The notes: generated by a model from the letters alone, not told the origin. 64,000 nt of DNA from Synoicihabitans lomoniglobus (GCF_029023725.1 NZ_CP119075.1:1793501-1857500), one strand, 5' to 3'. Shown: positions 33,665 through 43,104, numbered from the stretch's first letter. Translations and numbers: made by a program.

Positions 33665-35120
33665 TTTCGGATACCGCGATGTCGGCTTTGATGCGGGCCA
33701 TGCGGGTGTCGACTTCGTGGCGCACGATCGATTCGTCGTAGCTGAGCATGGTCGTGCCGGCCGCGACGCGGCGGCCGCCGACGTAGACGAGATCAAGGTT
33801 ACGCAAACCACAGGCGAGCACGTAGGTGGCGAGCAGATTGTGAATCGGTCCGGTATCGGGCGCGCGTGGATCGACGACGAGAAAATCGGCAAACTTGCCG
33901 ACCTCGAGGCTGCCGACGTCCGCGTCGATATCCAAAATTTGGGCACTGCCCAGCGTGTGCAGGAAAAGCATATCGCCCACCGGCATGGCGGCGGCGTCGC
34001 TATGGAGAGCCCGCATGGTATACATGCCGATGCGCATATTTTGGAACGGGTCGGAAATGTCGGTGCAGCTTTGATCATCGAGACCGATCCCGACTTTGAT
34101 GCCGGCGGCGCGATAAGCGGTGACATCGGGAATACCGGAAGCGAGACGCCCGTTTGATGTGGGTTGCCAACACATGCGCGAGTCGGTGGCGGCAACTTTG
34201 GCCACAATCGCGTCGGTGACCTGAATGAAGTGTCCGAAAATCATCTGCGGGCCGAGTGCTCCGGCCTCCTCATACCAGGCGAACTTGGCCTGCTGCTCGG
34301 CGACGCGTTCCGGGCTCTCCAGGAAGTGGCTTTGGTTGATCAGTCCATGGTCGTGCATGAGGGCGGCTTCGAGATGAGCGGCCCCGATATCGGGTGCGCG
34401 TTGCACGCCGCCACTGATGGCCATTTTCAGCGCCAGCGGTTCGTCGCGGGCAAACGCGTTGAAAAATGTCAGGACGTTTTCATAGCGGGCGCGGGTTTCG
34501 GCCGGAGCGCCGACCCGCGGTAGTCCGACGCTGTTTACAAACCGGAGCCCGGCGTCGGCTTTGGCGCGAATCTGGTTTTCTTCAAACGGACCCTCGCGCG
34601 GCACACCGTAGGGAACTTTTTCGTTGAGACCAACTGCCGGCGTGTAATTGACGCCGGAGTTGGTGAAATCGTAGGCGGTCGTGATGCCGTTGCGCAAAAA
34701 GTCGAGCGAGCCGTGCAGGGTGAACCAATATATGTCGTCGCCGGTGGTGCGGCGGAGGATGGGGCCGAGGGCGCGGCCCCAGCCGTAGAGCGTGGAGTCG
34801 AAACCCACGCCGCGGACCGGGCTCATGTAGAGGTGGCTGTGAGCCGAGATAAAACCAGGGGCGACAATGCGACCCGCTGCGTCGAGGACCTCATCGGCCG
34901 ACACCTCATCACCGGGCTGTCCGGCCGCGAGTGCCGCGATCCGGCCGTCGTCGCCGACCAGAAACCAACCGCTCATGGTCACGGGTTGGACGGGATCGAC
35001 CGTAATCAGCTGAGCATTCTTGACCAGTAACGTGGCGGCGGCCGGTGATGACAGAACGGACGACAGTGCGAGGATGGGCAATACCCGCAGCAAACAACGG
35101 CGTAACGAAAGGGACGACAT
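33660..35120 (-). CDS. Exported amidohydrolase (ATZ/TRZ-like)
   Basis: This 486-residue paralogue of the protein at 30937 lacks the TPR part. The signal peptide is RRCLLRVLPILALSSVLSSPAAA (about residues 7-29). Metal motifs are AHSHLYMSP (HxH), HFLES, FGHFI and IGLDDQSC. The mature sequence is close to the TPR-fused paralogue over its whole length (shared SWQPTSNGRL-like stretch, PWQNxRxGxYTMRxLH). It lies in the periplasm and probably deaminates or dechlorinates an N-heterocycle, as relatives do. Its start is divergent from the third paralogue. The stop is inside a REP boundary. Confidence 0.91.
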   Translation of the reverse strand: MSSLSLRRCLLRVLPILALSSVLSSPAAATLLVKNAQLITVDPVQPVTMSGWFLVGDDGRIAALAAGQPGDEVSADEVLDAAGRIVAPGFISAHSHLYMSPVRGVGFDSTLYGWGRALGPILRRTTGDDIYWFTLHGSLDFLRNGITTAYDFTNSGVNYTPAVGLNEKVPYGVPREGPFEENQIRAKADAGLRFVNSVGLPRVGAPAETRARYENVLTFFNAFARDEPLALKMAISGGVQRAPDIGAAHLEAALMHDHGLINQSHFLESPERVAEQQAKFAWYEEAGALGPQMIFGHFIQVTDAIVAKVAATDSRMCWQPTSNGRLASGIPDVTAYRAAGIKVGIGLDDQSCTDISDPFQNMRIGMYTMRALHSDAAAMPVGDMLFLHTLGSAQILDIDADVGSLEVGKFADFLVVDPRAPDTGPIHNLLATYVLACGLRNLDLVYVGGRRVAAGTTMLSYDESIVRHEVDTRMARIKADIAVSER

Positions 35121-35227
35121 GGCAGTGAGGCAGCTTGCGGCGTGCGCGTGGCGTGGTGGGTCATGGTGTTTTTGGTAAAAGTGTGGATCGGGGCGCGGGG
35201 CGGCGCGGGAGACGCTCAGCAGACGGC

Positions 35228-36634
35228 ATGTTGTTCAATCGATCGCGCGCACTACTCGTTTCGTTGCTGGGATTGGTGCTAGTGGCGTCATGGGCGTCGG
35301 CCGACTCCGCCAAACTTATCGTGACCAACGCCAAACTGTTCACCATGGCGGAGGGGCAGCCGGACCCATTCGATGGTCATCTGGTAATCGGTCACGATGG
35401 TCGGATTCTGGCAGTGGGCCCGGGCGGCGCCGCCGGATGGGAATCCGAGAATATCGTCGATCTGGCAGGCGCGTGGGTTCTGCCCGGCTTCGTGCCGGCC
35501 CACAGTCACCTCTGGCAAAGTGCCTGGCGAGGGCTCGCCGCCGATCAAACGCTCATGGGCTGGGTCGATGCGCTTTATCTGCAACACGCGCGTTACGCGC
35601 AACCGGAGGACTTTTACTGGTTTACCCTGCAAGGCGCGCTCGATCACGTGCGCCACGGCATCACCTCAACTTACAATTTCAACTATGGAGGCTGGGCGGA
35701 GCGGGAGATGGCGCAGGCGCAATTGCGCGGTGAAATGGAGTCAGGGGTGCGATTTGTGCACGGCCAAAATTTCGGCGGATGGGGCGAGGTGCCGCAACCC
35801 GCGGAAGCCATCGCGGAAGTTCAATCGTTCCTCGACTGGATGGATTCGCAGCCGACGGGTGATCAATTGCTCCGGGTGATGGTCAATGGCACGGCCGCCT
35901 TCCGCGACACGGCCAATGCGGCCGAAACCGAAGCCGCCATCGCACGCACCTTCGCCCTGGGCAACCATTTGCATTTTCTGGAGTCGGCGCCCGACCAGTA
36001 TGAAGAACGCAGTCGCTTCCGGTGGATGATCGACGAAGGGCTGATCACGGATAAGATTTTGTTCGGTCACTTCATCCACGTCGATCCGTGGATACTTGAG
36101 CAAGCGGTGGCAGCGGGAGCTTCGATGTCGTGGAATCCGCTGTCCAACGGTCGGCTGGCTTCGGGCACGCCGGATATACCGCTCTATCTCAAAACAGGTC
36201 TCCGGATCGGCATGGGCGTGGACGGGCAGGCCAGTGCGGATCGCGCCGACCCATGGGAAAATGTGCGCACCGGGCTCTACGCGGTGCGGGCCAAGTATGG
36301 CGATGCGAGTGTGCTGTCACCTTACCAAGTGCTGCGCATGCACACGTGGGGCAGTGCGGACGCCATGGGCGTCGCCGATAAAGTGGGCAGCCTCGAAGTC
36401 GGTAAATTTGGCGATTTCGTGGTGATTGATCCCACTGACTTCGGCGTGGTGTTTGACGCTTACGCGACGCTCGCCTTTATGGCGGGGCAGGAGCACATGA
36501 CGGGCGTTTACATTGGCGGTGAGCGGGTGGTCGCAGCCGGAGAAACGCTAAAACACGACTTTGCGGGCATCCGAATCGAGGTAAATCAACGCGTTCGCCA
36601 AGCCGGTGCGCCGGGGCCAACCGAGTCCCAATAG
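35228..36634 (+). CDS. Exported amidohydrolase (ATZ/TRZ-like)
   Basis: This 468-residue third paralogue has a signal peptide (FNRSRALLVSLLGLVLVASWASA, about residues 3-25). Metal motifs are AHSHLWQS (HxH), HFLES, FGHFIHV and MGVDGQAS. It is more diverged than the other two (WVDALYLQHARYAQPEDFYWFTLQGALDHVRHGITSTYNF). The ATG at 35228 was chosen because it directly precedes the signal peptide; the longer frame lacks one. It is followed by the TonB receptor at 36786. A periplasmic heterocycle hydrolase is the best reading; the substrate is open. Confidence 0.91.
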   Translation: MLFNRSRALLVSLLGLVLVASWASADSAKLIVTNAKLFTMAEGQPDPFDGHLVIGHDGRILAVGPGGAAGWESENIVDLAGAWVLPGFVPAHSHLWQSAWRGLAADQTLMGWVDALYLQHARYAQPEDFYWFTLQGALDHVRHGITSTYNFNYGGWAEREMAQAQLRGEMESGVRFVHGQNFGGWGEVPQPAEAIAEVQSFLDWMDSQPTGDQLLRVMVNGTAAFRDTANAAETEAAIARTFALGNHLHFLESAPDQYEERSRFRWMIDEGLITDKILFGHFIHVDPWILEQAVAAGASMSWNPLSNGRLASGTPDIPLYLKTGLRIGMGVDGQASADRADPWENVRTGLYAVRAKYGDASVLSPYQVLRMHTWGSADAMGVADKVGSLEVGKFGDFVVIDPTDFGVVFDAYATLAFMAGQEHMTGVYIGGERVVAAGETLKHDFAGIRIEVNQRVRQAGAPGPTESQ

Positions 36635-36785
36635 GGTCCATTTCTCATATGTCCCACAATCTGAGCAAATATTCCACGCGTGCACCGCACTTTGGCCCCG
36701 ATTGGGTGGGCTTCATGCTAGAGGAGCAGTCATGCGGCACGGATTTTATCAACCTTCCCGCCAACACTACTGAACCCACACACCT

Positions 36786-39305
36786 ATGCATATGAACCCA
36801 TTGAACATCCGCGGCGAGCGTATCCGAATCTTGGGGTCGGCGCTTGCTTCGCTCACCCTTGCTTCCGGCGCCCTGGCGCAGGCGACCTCCACGACGGATG
36901 AGGAAGTGCTTTCGCTGGAGGCATTCATCCTGGAGGAATCCAACATTTCCGGCTCCGACACGTTGCTGCAAAACTCGCGCCCGATCGGCTCGGTCTTTCT
37001 GGGCGAGCAGGACGCGCTCGGCACGCCTCGCTCCATTACCGTGCTGACGCCTGAAGCCATGAAGCAGTTTTCCGTGAAGGGCTTCGATGATCTGGATCGC
37101 GTGGGCGCCGGTCTGACGCGTCCGAACATTTTTGGCATTCCCGGGCTGCCGTTTATCCGCGGCGACAATGCGGGAGTCTATTTCAACGGCATGCGCCGTA
37201 TTCCCAATCAGAATGAGACGCCCACCTCGTTTGGTTCGTTGGAATCCATGGATCTCGTGAAAGGCCCATCGCCGGCGCAATTCGGTCCGACGAATTCCGG
37301 CGGTTACGTCAACTTTGTGCCCAAGACGCCTTACTTCGACAAGTTCCGCGGTTCGGTCGAAGTGACGATCGGCGATTGGAACTACTATAATACCCAGATC
37401 GATGTGGGGGGACCGGTGCTGGTGGCCGGCAAGCCGATGGCGTATCGCCTGTCGGTGACCAATCAGGATGCCGACAGCTACTACAACGATGTCGGCAACG
37501 ACTACATCTCGGTGTATGCGGCGGCCAAAGCGAAGCTCAGCGAAAACCTCAGCGTCTTTGGTGGGGCGGAGTATTACAGCTTCCAGTCGAACGAAAACGC
37601 CGGCTGGAATCGCGTGACCCAAGCCTTGATCGACAACGGTGACTACATCATCGGCGAAATGGACCCGAATACGACTTCGGCCGCCTACGGCGGATTCACC
37701 GACAACGATTTGATCAGTGCGTTTTTCCCGACGCAAAACGCCGTCGCACTCGGCGTGCAGGATCCGAACCTCGCGCTGGTCGTGCCGACCGCCTATTTCC
37801 TCGATGCGTTCGGCGCTCCGACCGGTCCGAACTTTTCCTACGAGAACGGTGCCGCCAGCATGGCCACGCCGATCTTCTACAACGGTGGTCTCTACGGCTA
37901 CAAATACACCCAGGACTACTTCGATGCCGGGGGCGGTTTGTTCACCGAAAAAATCGACGGCAAGACCGTGCTGTCGGACCCCAGCGATTACGCCGATTCG
38001 AAGACGTTCATCTACTTCACGGACTTCGTGTGGCAGGGCGAAAGCGATCGGAAAATTTCGGTGAAGAACTTCTTCGAATACATCACGACCAAGAAGCTCT
38101 CCAGTTACGGTTTCGCGCACGATTCCGATGCGCACTCCTGGGAGACGAAGCTCGCGGTCGACGACATTCTCGAAATCGGTGGAGCTAAGATCGCGGTGCA
38201 ATACGGCGCGGATGTGCGCTACTCCTACAACAACGACGCCAACGACTTCTTCGTCGAGCCATTCAATCGCCGCAACATCGCGAATCCGACCATCACCCCG
38301 CAATCCATCGTGCTCGCCGGTCCGCAACTCGATTGGCAACTCGTCGGTGGCAGCGAATCCAAGCTCATGCAGTATGGTGCCTTCGGTCAGTTCAAAGCCG
38401 ACCTCACGGAATCGTTTGCCATTTACGGCGGCGCCCGGGTCGAGAGTGCCAACTACTCCACGCGCGGCACGCCGAAGGAATCGCCCTCGCCCGACGCTTA
38501 CCGCGATGGTGAAGAGACCTACGCGAGCGTCTCGGTCAACCCGATCCTGACCATCAATAACTCGCTTTCCCTGTATGCCGCGATCCAGCAAGGCACGGCG
38601 CTACAGCCGGGCCAAACCGGCGGTATCAACAACGGCGACGGCAACTTCGTCGAGGCGCCTTTCTACGAAGGTGGCATCAAAACCAGTCTGCTGGACGGCA
38701 AGCTCTTTGGCTCGTTCGCCGTTTACCAATTCGAGAAGTCCACGTTGGCCGATCTTCCCACCGGGGCGGTCGATGAATCCGCCTACACGTCGGAAGGTTA
38801 TGAAGTGGAATTCAGTTATGCGCCGACGCCCATGTTCACCATCGTGGGCAGCTTTGGAGAGCAAAAGGCGACCTACGACGGCGGCTTCCCGTTCGCCACC
38901 TCGCCCATGACGCCGGAGCAAACGGCGCTCTACGCCGGTGCCATCGTCTACGATGTCGTGAGCGGCGATCGCTACGACGCCAACCCGAGCAACGAGCGCT
39001 CTGGTTATCCGTTGTTCTCGGCCAATTTGTTCGCCGTGTTGACCTTCCAAAACGGTTTCGGTCTCGGCGTGGGTCCGAGCTACAAGGAATCGTTTTGGCT
39101 GAACGACGAACACACGTTGAAACTGCCCGAGGTTACGGTGTGGAACGCCAACTTGTTCTACCGCACCGATCGCTACGAAGTCTTCCTGCGGCTCAACAAC
39201 TTCACGGATGAGGATTACTTCATCGGCGCTTCCTTTGCTCCGACCATGATCGTCACCAAAGCCGAGCCCATCGAGGCGCAGCTGAGCGTGAAGTTTAAAT
39301 TCTGA
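36786..39305 (+). CDS. TonB-dependent receptor
   Basis: This 839-residue outer-membrane receptor has a signal peptide ending at ALAQA (about residue 35). A TonB-box-like region rich in acidic and aliphatic residues follows (EEVLSLEAFILEESN), then the plug (RSITVLTPEAMKQFSVKGFDDLDRVG; VKGPSPAQFGPTNSGGYVNFVPKTPYFD) and the barrel, ending KFKF. It is a paralogue of the receptor at 8554. Two small NTF2-like genes follow, and a strong terminator closes the group at 40423. It probably imports the compound processed by the exported amidohydrolases. Confidence 0.95.
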   Translation: MHMNPLNIRGERIRILGSALASLTLASGALAQATSTTDEEVLSLEAFILEESNISGSDTLLQNSRPIGSVFLGEQDALGTPRSITVLTPEAMKQFSVKGFDDLDRVGAGLTRPNIFGIPGLPFIRGDNAGVYFNGMRRIPNQNETPTSFGSLESMDLVKGPSPAQFGPTNSGGYVNFVPKTPYFDKFRGSVEVTIGDWNYYNTQIDVGGPVLVAGKPMAYRLSVTNQDADSYYNDVGNDYISVYAAAKAKLSENLSVFGGAEYYSFQSNENAGWNRVTQALIDNGDYIIGEMDPNTTSAAYGGFTDNDLISAFFPTQNAVALGVQDPNLALVVPTAYFLDAFGAPTGPNFSYENGAASMATPIFYNGGLYGYKYTQDYFDAGGGLFTEKIDGKTVLSDPSDYADSKTFIYFTDFVWQGESDRKISVKNFFEYITTKKLSSYGFAHDSDAHSWETKLAVDDILEIGGAKIAVQYGADVRYSYNNDANDFFVEPFNRRNIANPTITPQSIVLAGPQLDWQLVGGSESKLMQYGAFGQFKADLTESFAIYGGARVESANYSTRGTPKESPSPDAYRDGEETYASVSVNPILTINNSLSLYAAIQQGTALQPGQTGGINNGDGNFVEAPFYEGGIKTSLLDGKLFGSFAVYQFEKSTLADLPTGAVDESAYTSEGYEVEFSYAPTPMFTIVGSFGEQKATYDGGFPFATSPMTPEQTALYAGAIVYDVVSGDRYDANPSNERSGYPLFSANLFAVLTFQNGFGLGVGPSYKESFWLNDEHTLKLPEVTVWNANLFYRTDRYEVFLRLNNFTDEDYFIGASFAPTMIVTKAEPIEAQLSVKFKF

Positions 39306-39323
39306 ACCTGAGGCGCACGCACG

Positions 39324-39863
39324 ATGTCCGGGATACTCCTACAACGTTGGTTTCGATTGTTCGTCCTCGGGGCGACGCTCGCCGGAGCGAATGTCGCCCC
39401 GGCGGCGGATGCGGCAAGGGCGGAAACCAAAGCTCTGATCCAGGGTTTCCTCAAAGCCTGGGAAACGGGCGACGCCGTCACCTTCAAGGCGGCGTTGCAC
39501 CCGGACGTCCTGTTTGCCTATCCGGGCGGACGACTCGGCTATGACGAGGTGGTGGCGCTCTTCGGCGACTACCAATCGGAAAAGACCGACATCAAAATCT
39601 ACTTCGCGGACTTCTTCATCACCGACGGTGATCGTTATGTCACGGCTTACCAGTTTGCCGCCACCGATCGCGCCACCGAGCAACGGTTCGCAGTCGGGAC
39701 CGGCGTGGTCTGTCGCGTGGCCGACGGGAAAATCGTGCTCTTTAAGGAGTATTGGGATTCCGAACTGGCCGCGCGCCAGAAAGCCGGCGAGTTGCCGCTC
39801 GATGAAGGTGGCATCACGCCCTGGCCTTCCTCGGTTTGGCTGCGACCCGACACCATCGACTGA
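39324..39863 (+). CDS. Exported NTF2/SnoaL-like protein
   Basis: This 179-residue protein has a signal peptide (FRLFVLGATLAGANVAPAADA) and one NTF2-like fold: AETKALIQGFLKAWETGDAVTFKAALHPDVLFAYPGG, typical of the SnoaL/DUF4440 group, with a C-terminal strand GKIVLFKEYWD. Such proteins are ligand-binding pockets or small isomerase/hydrolase-like enzymes. It follows the TonB receptor after 18 bp. A related gene follows directly. A periplasmic small-molecule role is likely, but the activity is unknown. Confidence 0.8.
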   Translation: MSGILLQRWFRLFVLGATLAGANVAPAADAARAETKALIQGFLKAWETGDAVTFKAALHPDVLFAYPGGRLGYDEVVALFGDYQSEKTDIKIYFADFFITDGDRYVTAYQFAATDRATEQRFAVGTGVVCRVADGKIVLFKEYWDSELAARQKAGELPLDEGGITPWPSSVWLRPDTID

Positions 39864-39874
39864 ACTCCCATCCC

Positions 39875-40399
39875 ATGCATATTCGAAATCTGTTGGCGCT
39901 GTGCGCCCTCGTCACCGGCGGCACCGCGAGCGCGACCGCCGCCGAAACCAAGCCCATGGAGGTTTACACCAACGACTCCGCGGAGTGGATACCACTCTAC
40001 GGCGAGACTTGGTGGGACTACTATCATCCCGATTGGGAAGGCGCGTTTCCGGGCGGCCGCAGCAATCGGTTTCACGAGCAATACGTGCAGGCGCAGTGGT
40101 TCAAGAATCAGATCACGAAGGACTGGAAAATTTTCAACAAGTCCTACGTGTTCGACGGTGAATGGTTTGCGGTGGAGTGGCATTATCAGGCCACGTATCT
40201 GTCCGATAATTTCACCGAGTGGGAAACGACCCTGGGCATCGGTCGGATCGTTGATGGCAAGATGATCCTGTGGACCGAGTATTTCGACGACAGTGTTGGA
40301 AAGCTGCAGAAGCTCGCGCTGATGCCGTTCCCGGAGGAAGGCGAAACGGTGTTCCCGTGGCCGGCCAAGGCCCGGATCAGTCTGCCGTATCGTCCCTGA
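39875..40399 (+). CDS. Exported NTF2/SnoaL-like protein
   Basis: This 174-residue protein has a signal peptide (MHIRNLLALCALVTGGTASATAAE) and a mature domain rich in Trp/Tyr (EWIPLYGETWWDYYHPDW), ending with GRIVDGKMILWTEYFDD, similar to the KIVLFKEYWD end of the preceding protein. This suggests a diverged tandem duplication. The ATG at 39875 is chosen for the signal peptide; the frame continues upstream within the previous gene. It is the last gene before the terminator at 40423. Confidence 0.8.
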   Translation: MHIRNLLALCALVTGGTASATAAETKPMEVYTNDSAEWIPLYGETWWDYYHPDWEGAFPGGRSNRFHEQYVQAQWFKNQITKDWKIFNKSYVFDGEWFAVEWHYQATYLSDNFTEWETTLGIGRIVDGKMILWTEYFDDSVGKLQKLALMPFPEEGETVFPWPAKARISLPYRP

Positions 40400-40422
40400 C
40401 CTTTTCGTTTAGTCAGTAGTTC

Positions 40423-40460
40423 ATCGGCCGCGGCGGAATCGCCGCGGCCGATTTGTTTTA
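40423..40460 (+). terminator. Rho-independent terminator after TonB receptor operon
   Basis: A perfect 13-bp stem (ATCGGCCGCGGCG / CGCCGCGGCCGAT) with a GAAT loop is followed by TTGTTTT. It closes the 36786-40399 transcription unit; the T-run is on the plus strand only. Confidence 0.88.
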
Positions 40461-40489
40461 AACCAGCGTCACCTGGCGCGGGCGGAGCA

Positions 40490-41389
40490 CTAGCTCGCCA
40501 ACGCCTCGTGCTGCGCGGTGCCGCGATATTCGCCCGGAGTGACCCCGGTGTATTTGCGAAAAAATCGCCCGAAGTAGGACGGGTCCTGGAACTGCAGTTC
40601 GTAGGCGATTTCAGCGATGGTGAGCGAGGAGTGCAGCAAGCGCCGTTTCGCTTCGAGTAGCATGCGTTCATGAATCAACTCGCTGGCGGAGCGGCCGGTG
40701 AAACGGCGCAGTCCGTTGTTCAGGTGCGTGCGCGATACATTGAGCAACTCGGCAAACTCACCCACCTCGACCACGCGGGGCAGGTGCTCCTCCAAGGCGA
40801 GCCGGAAGCGTTGCACCAACAACTCGTTCTCGTGTCGCGGACGCGGAGCGAGCTGCTCCCGGTGCGCGTAGAGTTGCCGCATGTAACTGAGCAGCACGAG
40901 CAGGAAGCCGCGCACCACGTCGTCGCGACCGGGCGCGGGAACTTGGGCGAGATCGTTGAGTTGCGCGAACAAACCATCGATGCGTTCTCCTTCGCGTGTA
41001 TCCAGATACAGGATCGGATCGAGGTGCTCGGGATAGAGAAACGGCATCTTGGCCAACAGGCCGGGATGCTCGCTGTTGACGGCCAAAAACTCCGGCGAGA
41101 AGCCGACGATCTGACCCTGAGTTTCGCTGGTGAATCGCCAGGCATGAACCTGTCCGGGAGACAGAATCAGCAGCGAGTTGGCGTGGAACGAATACCCCTC
41201 GAGATCACAACAAACTCGTCCGCTGCCGGTGCGGAGCCAGACGAGTTCGAAGAAATCATGCCGATGAGGGACGTGCCGGTCATGCCCTTCGCGTTCACTG
41301 TCCGCGAAAGTCATGAGGTGGAACTTGCCGGGTTGATGGATTCCCTGATGGTAACCTGCCATCGGGTAATCCGCAACGGATCTAAGCAT
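40490..41389 (-). CDS. AraC-family transcriptional regulator with cupin sensor
   Basis: This 299-residue regulator has an N-terminal cupin (HVPHRHDFFELVWL, about residues 36-49; LLILSPGQVHAW) and a C-terminal double helix-turn-helix (about residues 195-295) ending IAYELQFQDPSYFGRFFRKYTGVTPGEYR. It converges on the receptor operon terminator and points away from the creatininase pair. It may control the nearby uptake genes. The inducer is unknown. Confidence 0.92.
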   Translation of the reverse strand: MLRSVADYPMAGYHQGIHQPGKFHLMTFADSEREGHDRHVPHRHDFFELVWLRTGSGRVCCDLEGYSFHANSLLILSPGQVHAWRFTSETQGQIVGFSPEFLAVNSEHPGLLAKMPFLYPEHLDPILYLDTREGERIDGLFAQLNDLAQVPAPGRDDVVRGFLLVLLSYMRQLYAHREQLAPRPRHENELLVQRFRLALEEHLPRVVEVGEFAELLNVSRTHLNNGLRRFTGRSASELIHERMLLEAKRRLLHSSLTIAEIAYELQFQDPSYFGRFFRKYTGVTPGEYRGTAQHEALAS

Positions 41390-41578
41390 GGTGTGGATAA
41401 TCCTGGGCGCTGACGCTGTGAGACGATGCGTCTCCCTTGGGCGGTCAGCTGGCGAGTGCTGAGCATAATTGAAGCCAGCCGACGGGCAGTCCGGTCGGTT
41501 CGTGGCGTTTTCCTCTCAAGGTCGTCTAAAACGACTTCGGTGGTGAGCTCCGCATGGGCAGATTCGCATGCGGGGAAT

Positions 41579-42388
41579 TCATGCCGATCCGGCGGGCGTG
41601 GTTCGGGCCTGCGCCGCCATGTGGTCAATGGCACGCGCGTAACCGGCAGCCATGGCGGCGAGCCAGACTTCGCCGCGATCGGCGGTGCCGGCGGGCGCGT
41701 CACCCATGACCCCCGAACGAGACACGTCCGCCGTGACCCAGGCAAATGTGGCCGGCGCGGCTTCCGGCCGCAGTTGTCCGGCGGACGCCGCCGGGTCGGG
41801 ATATTCGCACACGGCGTCGTCCATGCTGACATATTGCGGCGCCACCGCTTGAAGCCAGGCGGTCTCGGCCGTGTTGGCATGCATGCCCAGAGTTTGTTCG
41901 CGAAGTGGCAGGTTCAAGTCGATCCCGCTGCGCAGCATGGCGGCGCCGAGGCCCAATTCCGCTCGAATCTCATGCAGCGTGTAGAGAATCACGTCGGTGT
42001 TGCCTCCGTGGGTGTTGAGAATGGCGATGTGACGAAACCCCCACGTGTGCAGTTGCCGTGCGATGGTGAGGAGCAAGGCGCGCAAGGTGTCCTTGGAGAT
42101 GAATAGCGTGCCGGGAAAACCGGTGTGCTCGTTGCTCTTTCCGATTGTGATGGGCGGCGCCACGTAGCAGGACGTGGTGGTGTCGAGCAGCGGAAGCAGG
42201 CGTTCGAGCCAGACCTGTCCCATGAGTGCGTCGACCGCGACGGGCAGATGCAGACCGTGCTGTTCAATGGCCCCCGTGGCGATGATCACGGGCGCCCACG
42301 CTTTGTCGGTCAGCGCCTCGATCTGAGCGAGACTCATGGCGGGCAGATAACGATCGCGGTAGGAAGGAAACGGCGGCGTGGAATTCAT
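41579..42388 (-). CDS. Creatininase-family amidohydrolase
   Basis: This 269-residue cytoplasmic enzyme of the creatininase family opens C-N bonds in cyclic amides or acts on formamidopyrimidines. Metal ligands are intact: Glu42, His44 and Asp53 in GAIEQHGLHLPVAVDAL, His127 in NTHGGN, and the later AETA with Glu. The ATG at 42388 overlaps the stop of the preceding gene, a degenerate relative, by four bases. The longer open frame upstream is only that neighbour in another frame. The substrate could be creatinine or another cyclic amide. Confidence 0.88.
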   Translation of the reverse strand: MNSTPPFPSYRDRYLPAMSLAQIEALTDKAWAPVIIATGAIEQHGLHLPVAVDALMGQVWLERLLPLLDTTTSCYVAPPITIGKSNEHTGFPGTLFISKDTLRALLLTIARQLHTWGFRHIAILNTHGGNTDVILYTLHEIRAELGLGAAMLRSGIDLNLPLREQTLGMHANTAETAWLQAVAPQYVSMDDAVCEYPDPAASAGQLRPEAAPATFAWVTADVSRSGVMGDAPAGTADRGEVWLAAMAAGYARAIDHMAAQARTTPAGSA

Positions 42389-43104
42389 GGGGCGATGGCG
42401 GGCGGAATTCGTCCGTGGTCCGGCAGAGGCGGCCAGGCTTTGATTTCGGCGATCAAGCCGGCAAGTCGCTTGATGATGGGCGCGAGGATGGCGGGAGCGG
42501 CCGCCGCGGCTTCGTCCCAATTCAGCGCGTCGGGATCGGCGGCTGATCGACCGGAGAACGCGGTGATCAGCGTCTGCAAGGGGCGATGGTCGCCACCGGC
42601 CCCGGGGCGGAAATCGAGCCCCAGTCCGCTGAGGCTGATACGGAACATTTGCAGACCGCGACTGATGCGCAGGTCGCGGGCGGCGGCGGCCGTGATTTCC
42701 TCGTTCCACGGACTGGAGTTGATGAGGACAATACGGCGAAACCCTGAAAGCGCGATGGATTCAACGACCTCGTCGAGCAGGCGATGAAACGTGGGCGGAT
42801 CGATGGAAAACGCACACGAGTCGGCCGGTCCGAATACGAAGCGCAATGGCGGAGTGACGAGAAGTTTACCCGGCGCGGGGGGATGCTGTTGGAGGGTCGT
42901 GCGTAACAGATGGGTGAGCATGGTTTCCTCGGCATCCAGACCGTGTCCCAGGCCCCAGTCGGCCATGCCGGCCAGAGGAACGATCACCAGGGTATCTGCA
43001 GGATCGACCCAACGGGAAAACTCCGGCCAACGGTGCCACGCCCAGAAGGTGGCATCGTCAGCGGTGCAGAGGGGCGGAGGGGATGGCGCGGCTGGTGGAG
43101 TCAT
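42385..43104 (-). CDS. Degenerate creatininase-like protein lacking metal ligands
   Basis: This 239-residue protein lines up with the creatininase encoded next to it: LVIVPLAGMADWGLGHGLDAEE against PVIIATGAIEQHGLHLPVAVDA, and FRRIVLINSSPWNEE against FRHIAILNTHGGNTD. The metal-binding Glu, His and Asp of the first motif read Asp, Gly and Glu, and the HGGN motif is replaced by SPWN. It is therefore probably non-catalytic. The 4-bp overlap with the active gene suggests equal production of both, perhaps as a mixed complex. I assign it to the family by pattern only. Confidence 0.65.
   Translation of the reverse strand: MTPPAAPSPPPLCTADDATFWAWHRWPEFSRWVDPADTLVIVPLAGMADWGLGHGLDAEETMLTHLLRTTLQQHPPAPGKLLVTPPLRFVFGPADSCAFSIDPPTFHRLLDEVVESIALSGFRRIVLINSSPWNEEITAAAARDLRISRGLQMFRISLSGLGLDFRPGAGGDHRPLQTLITAFSGRSAADPDALNWDEAAAAAPAILAPIIKRLAGLIAEIKAWPPLPDHGRIPPAIAP

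Noticed and set aside
36645..38591. Long open frame (648 codons) antisense to the TonB receptor
   Set aside because: It mirrors the receptor gene, has no recognisable domain, is rich in Arg/Val/Glu as expected from antisense high-GC codons, and the receptor frame is clearly the coding one.
42389..42709. Longer start for the creatininase gene
   Set aside because: The upstream residues are the neighbouring gene in another frame, and the ATG at 42388 overlaps the neighbour's stop in the usual ATGA fashion.
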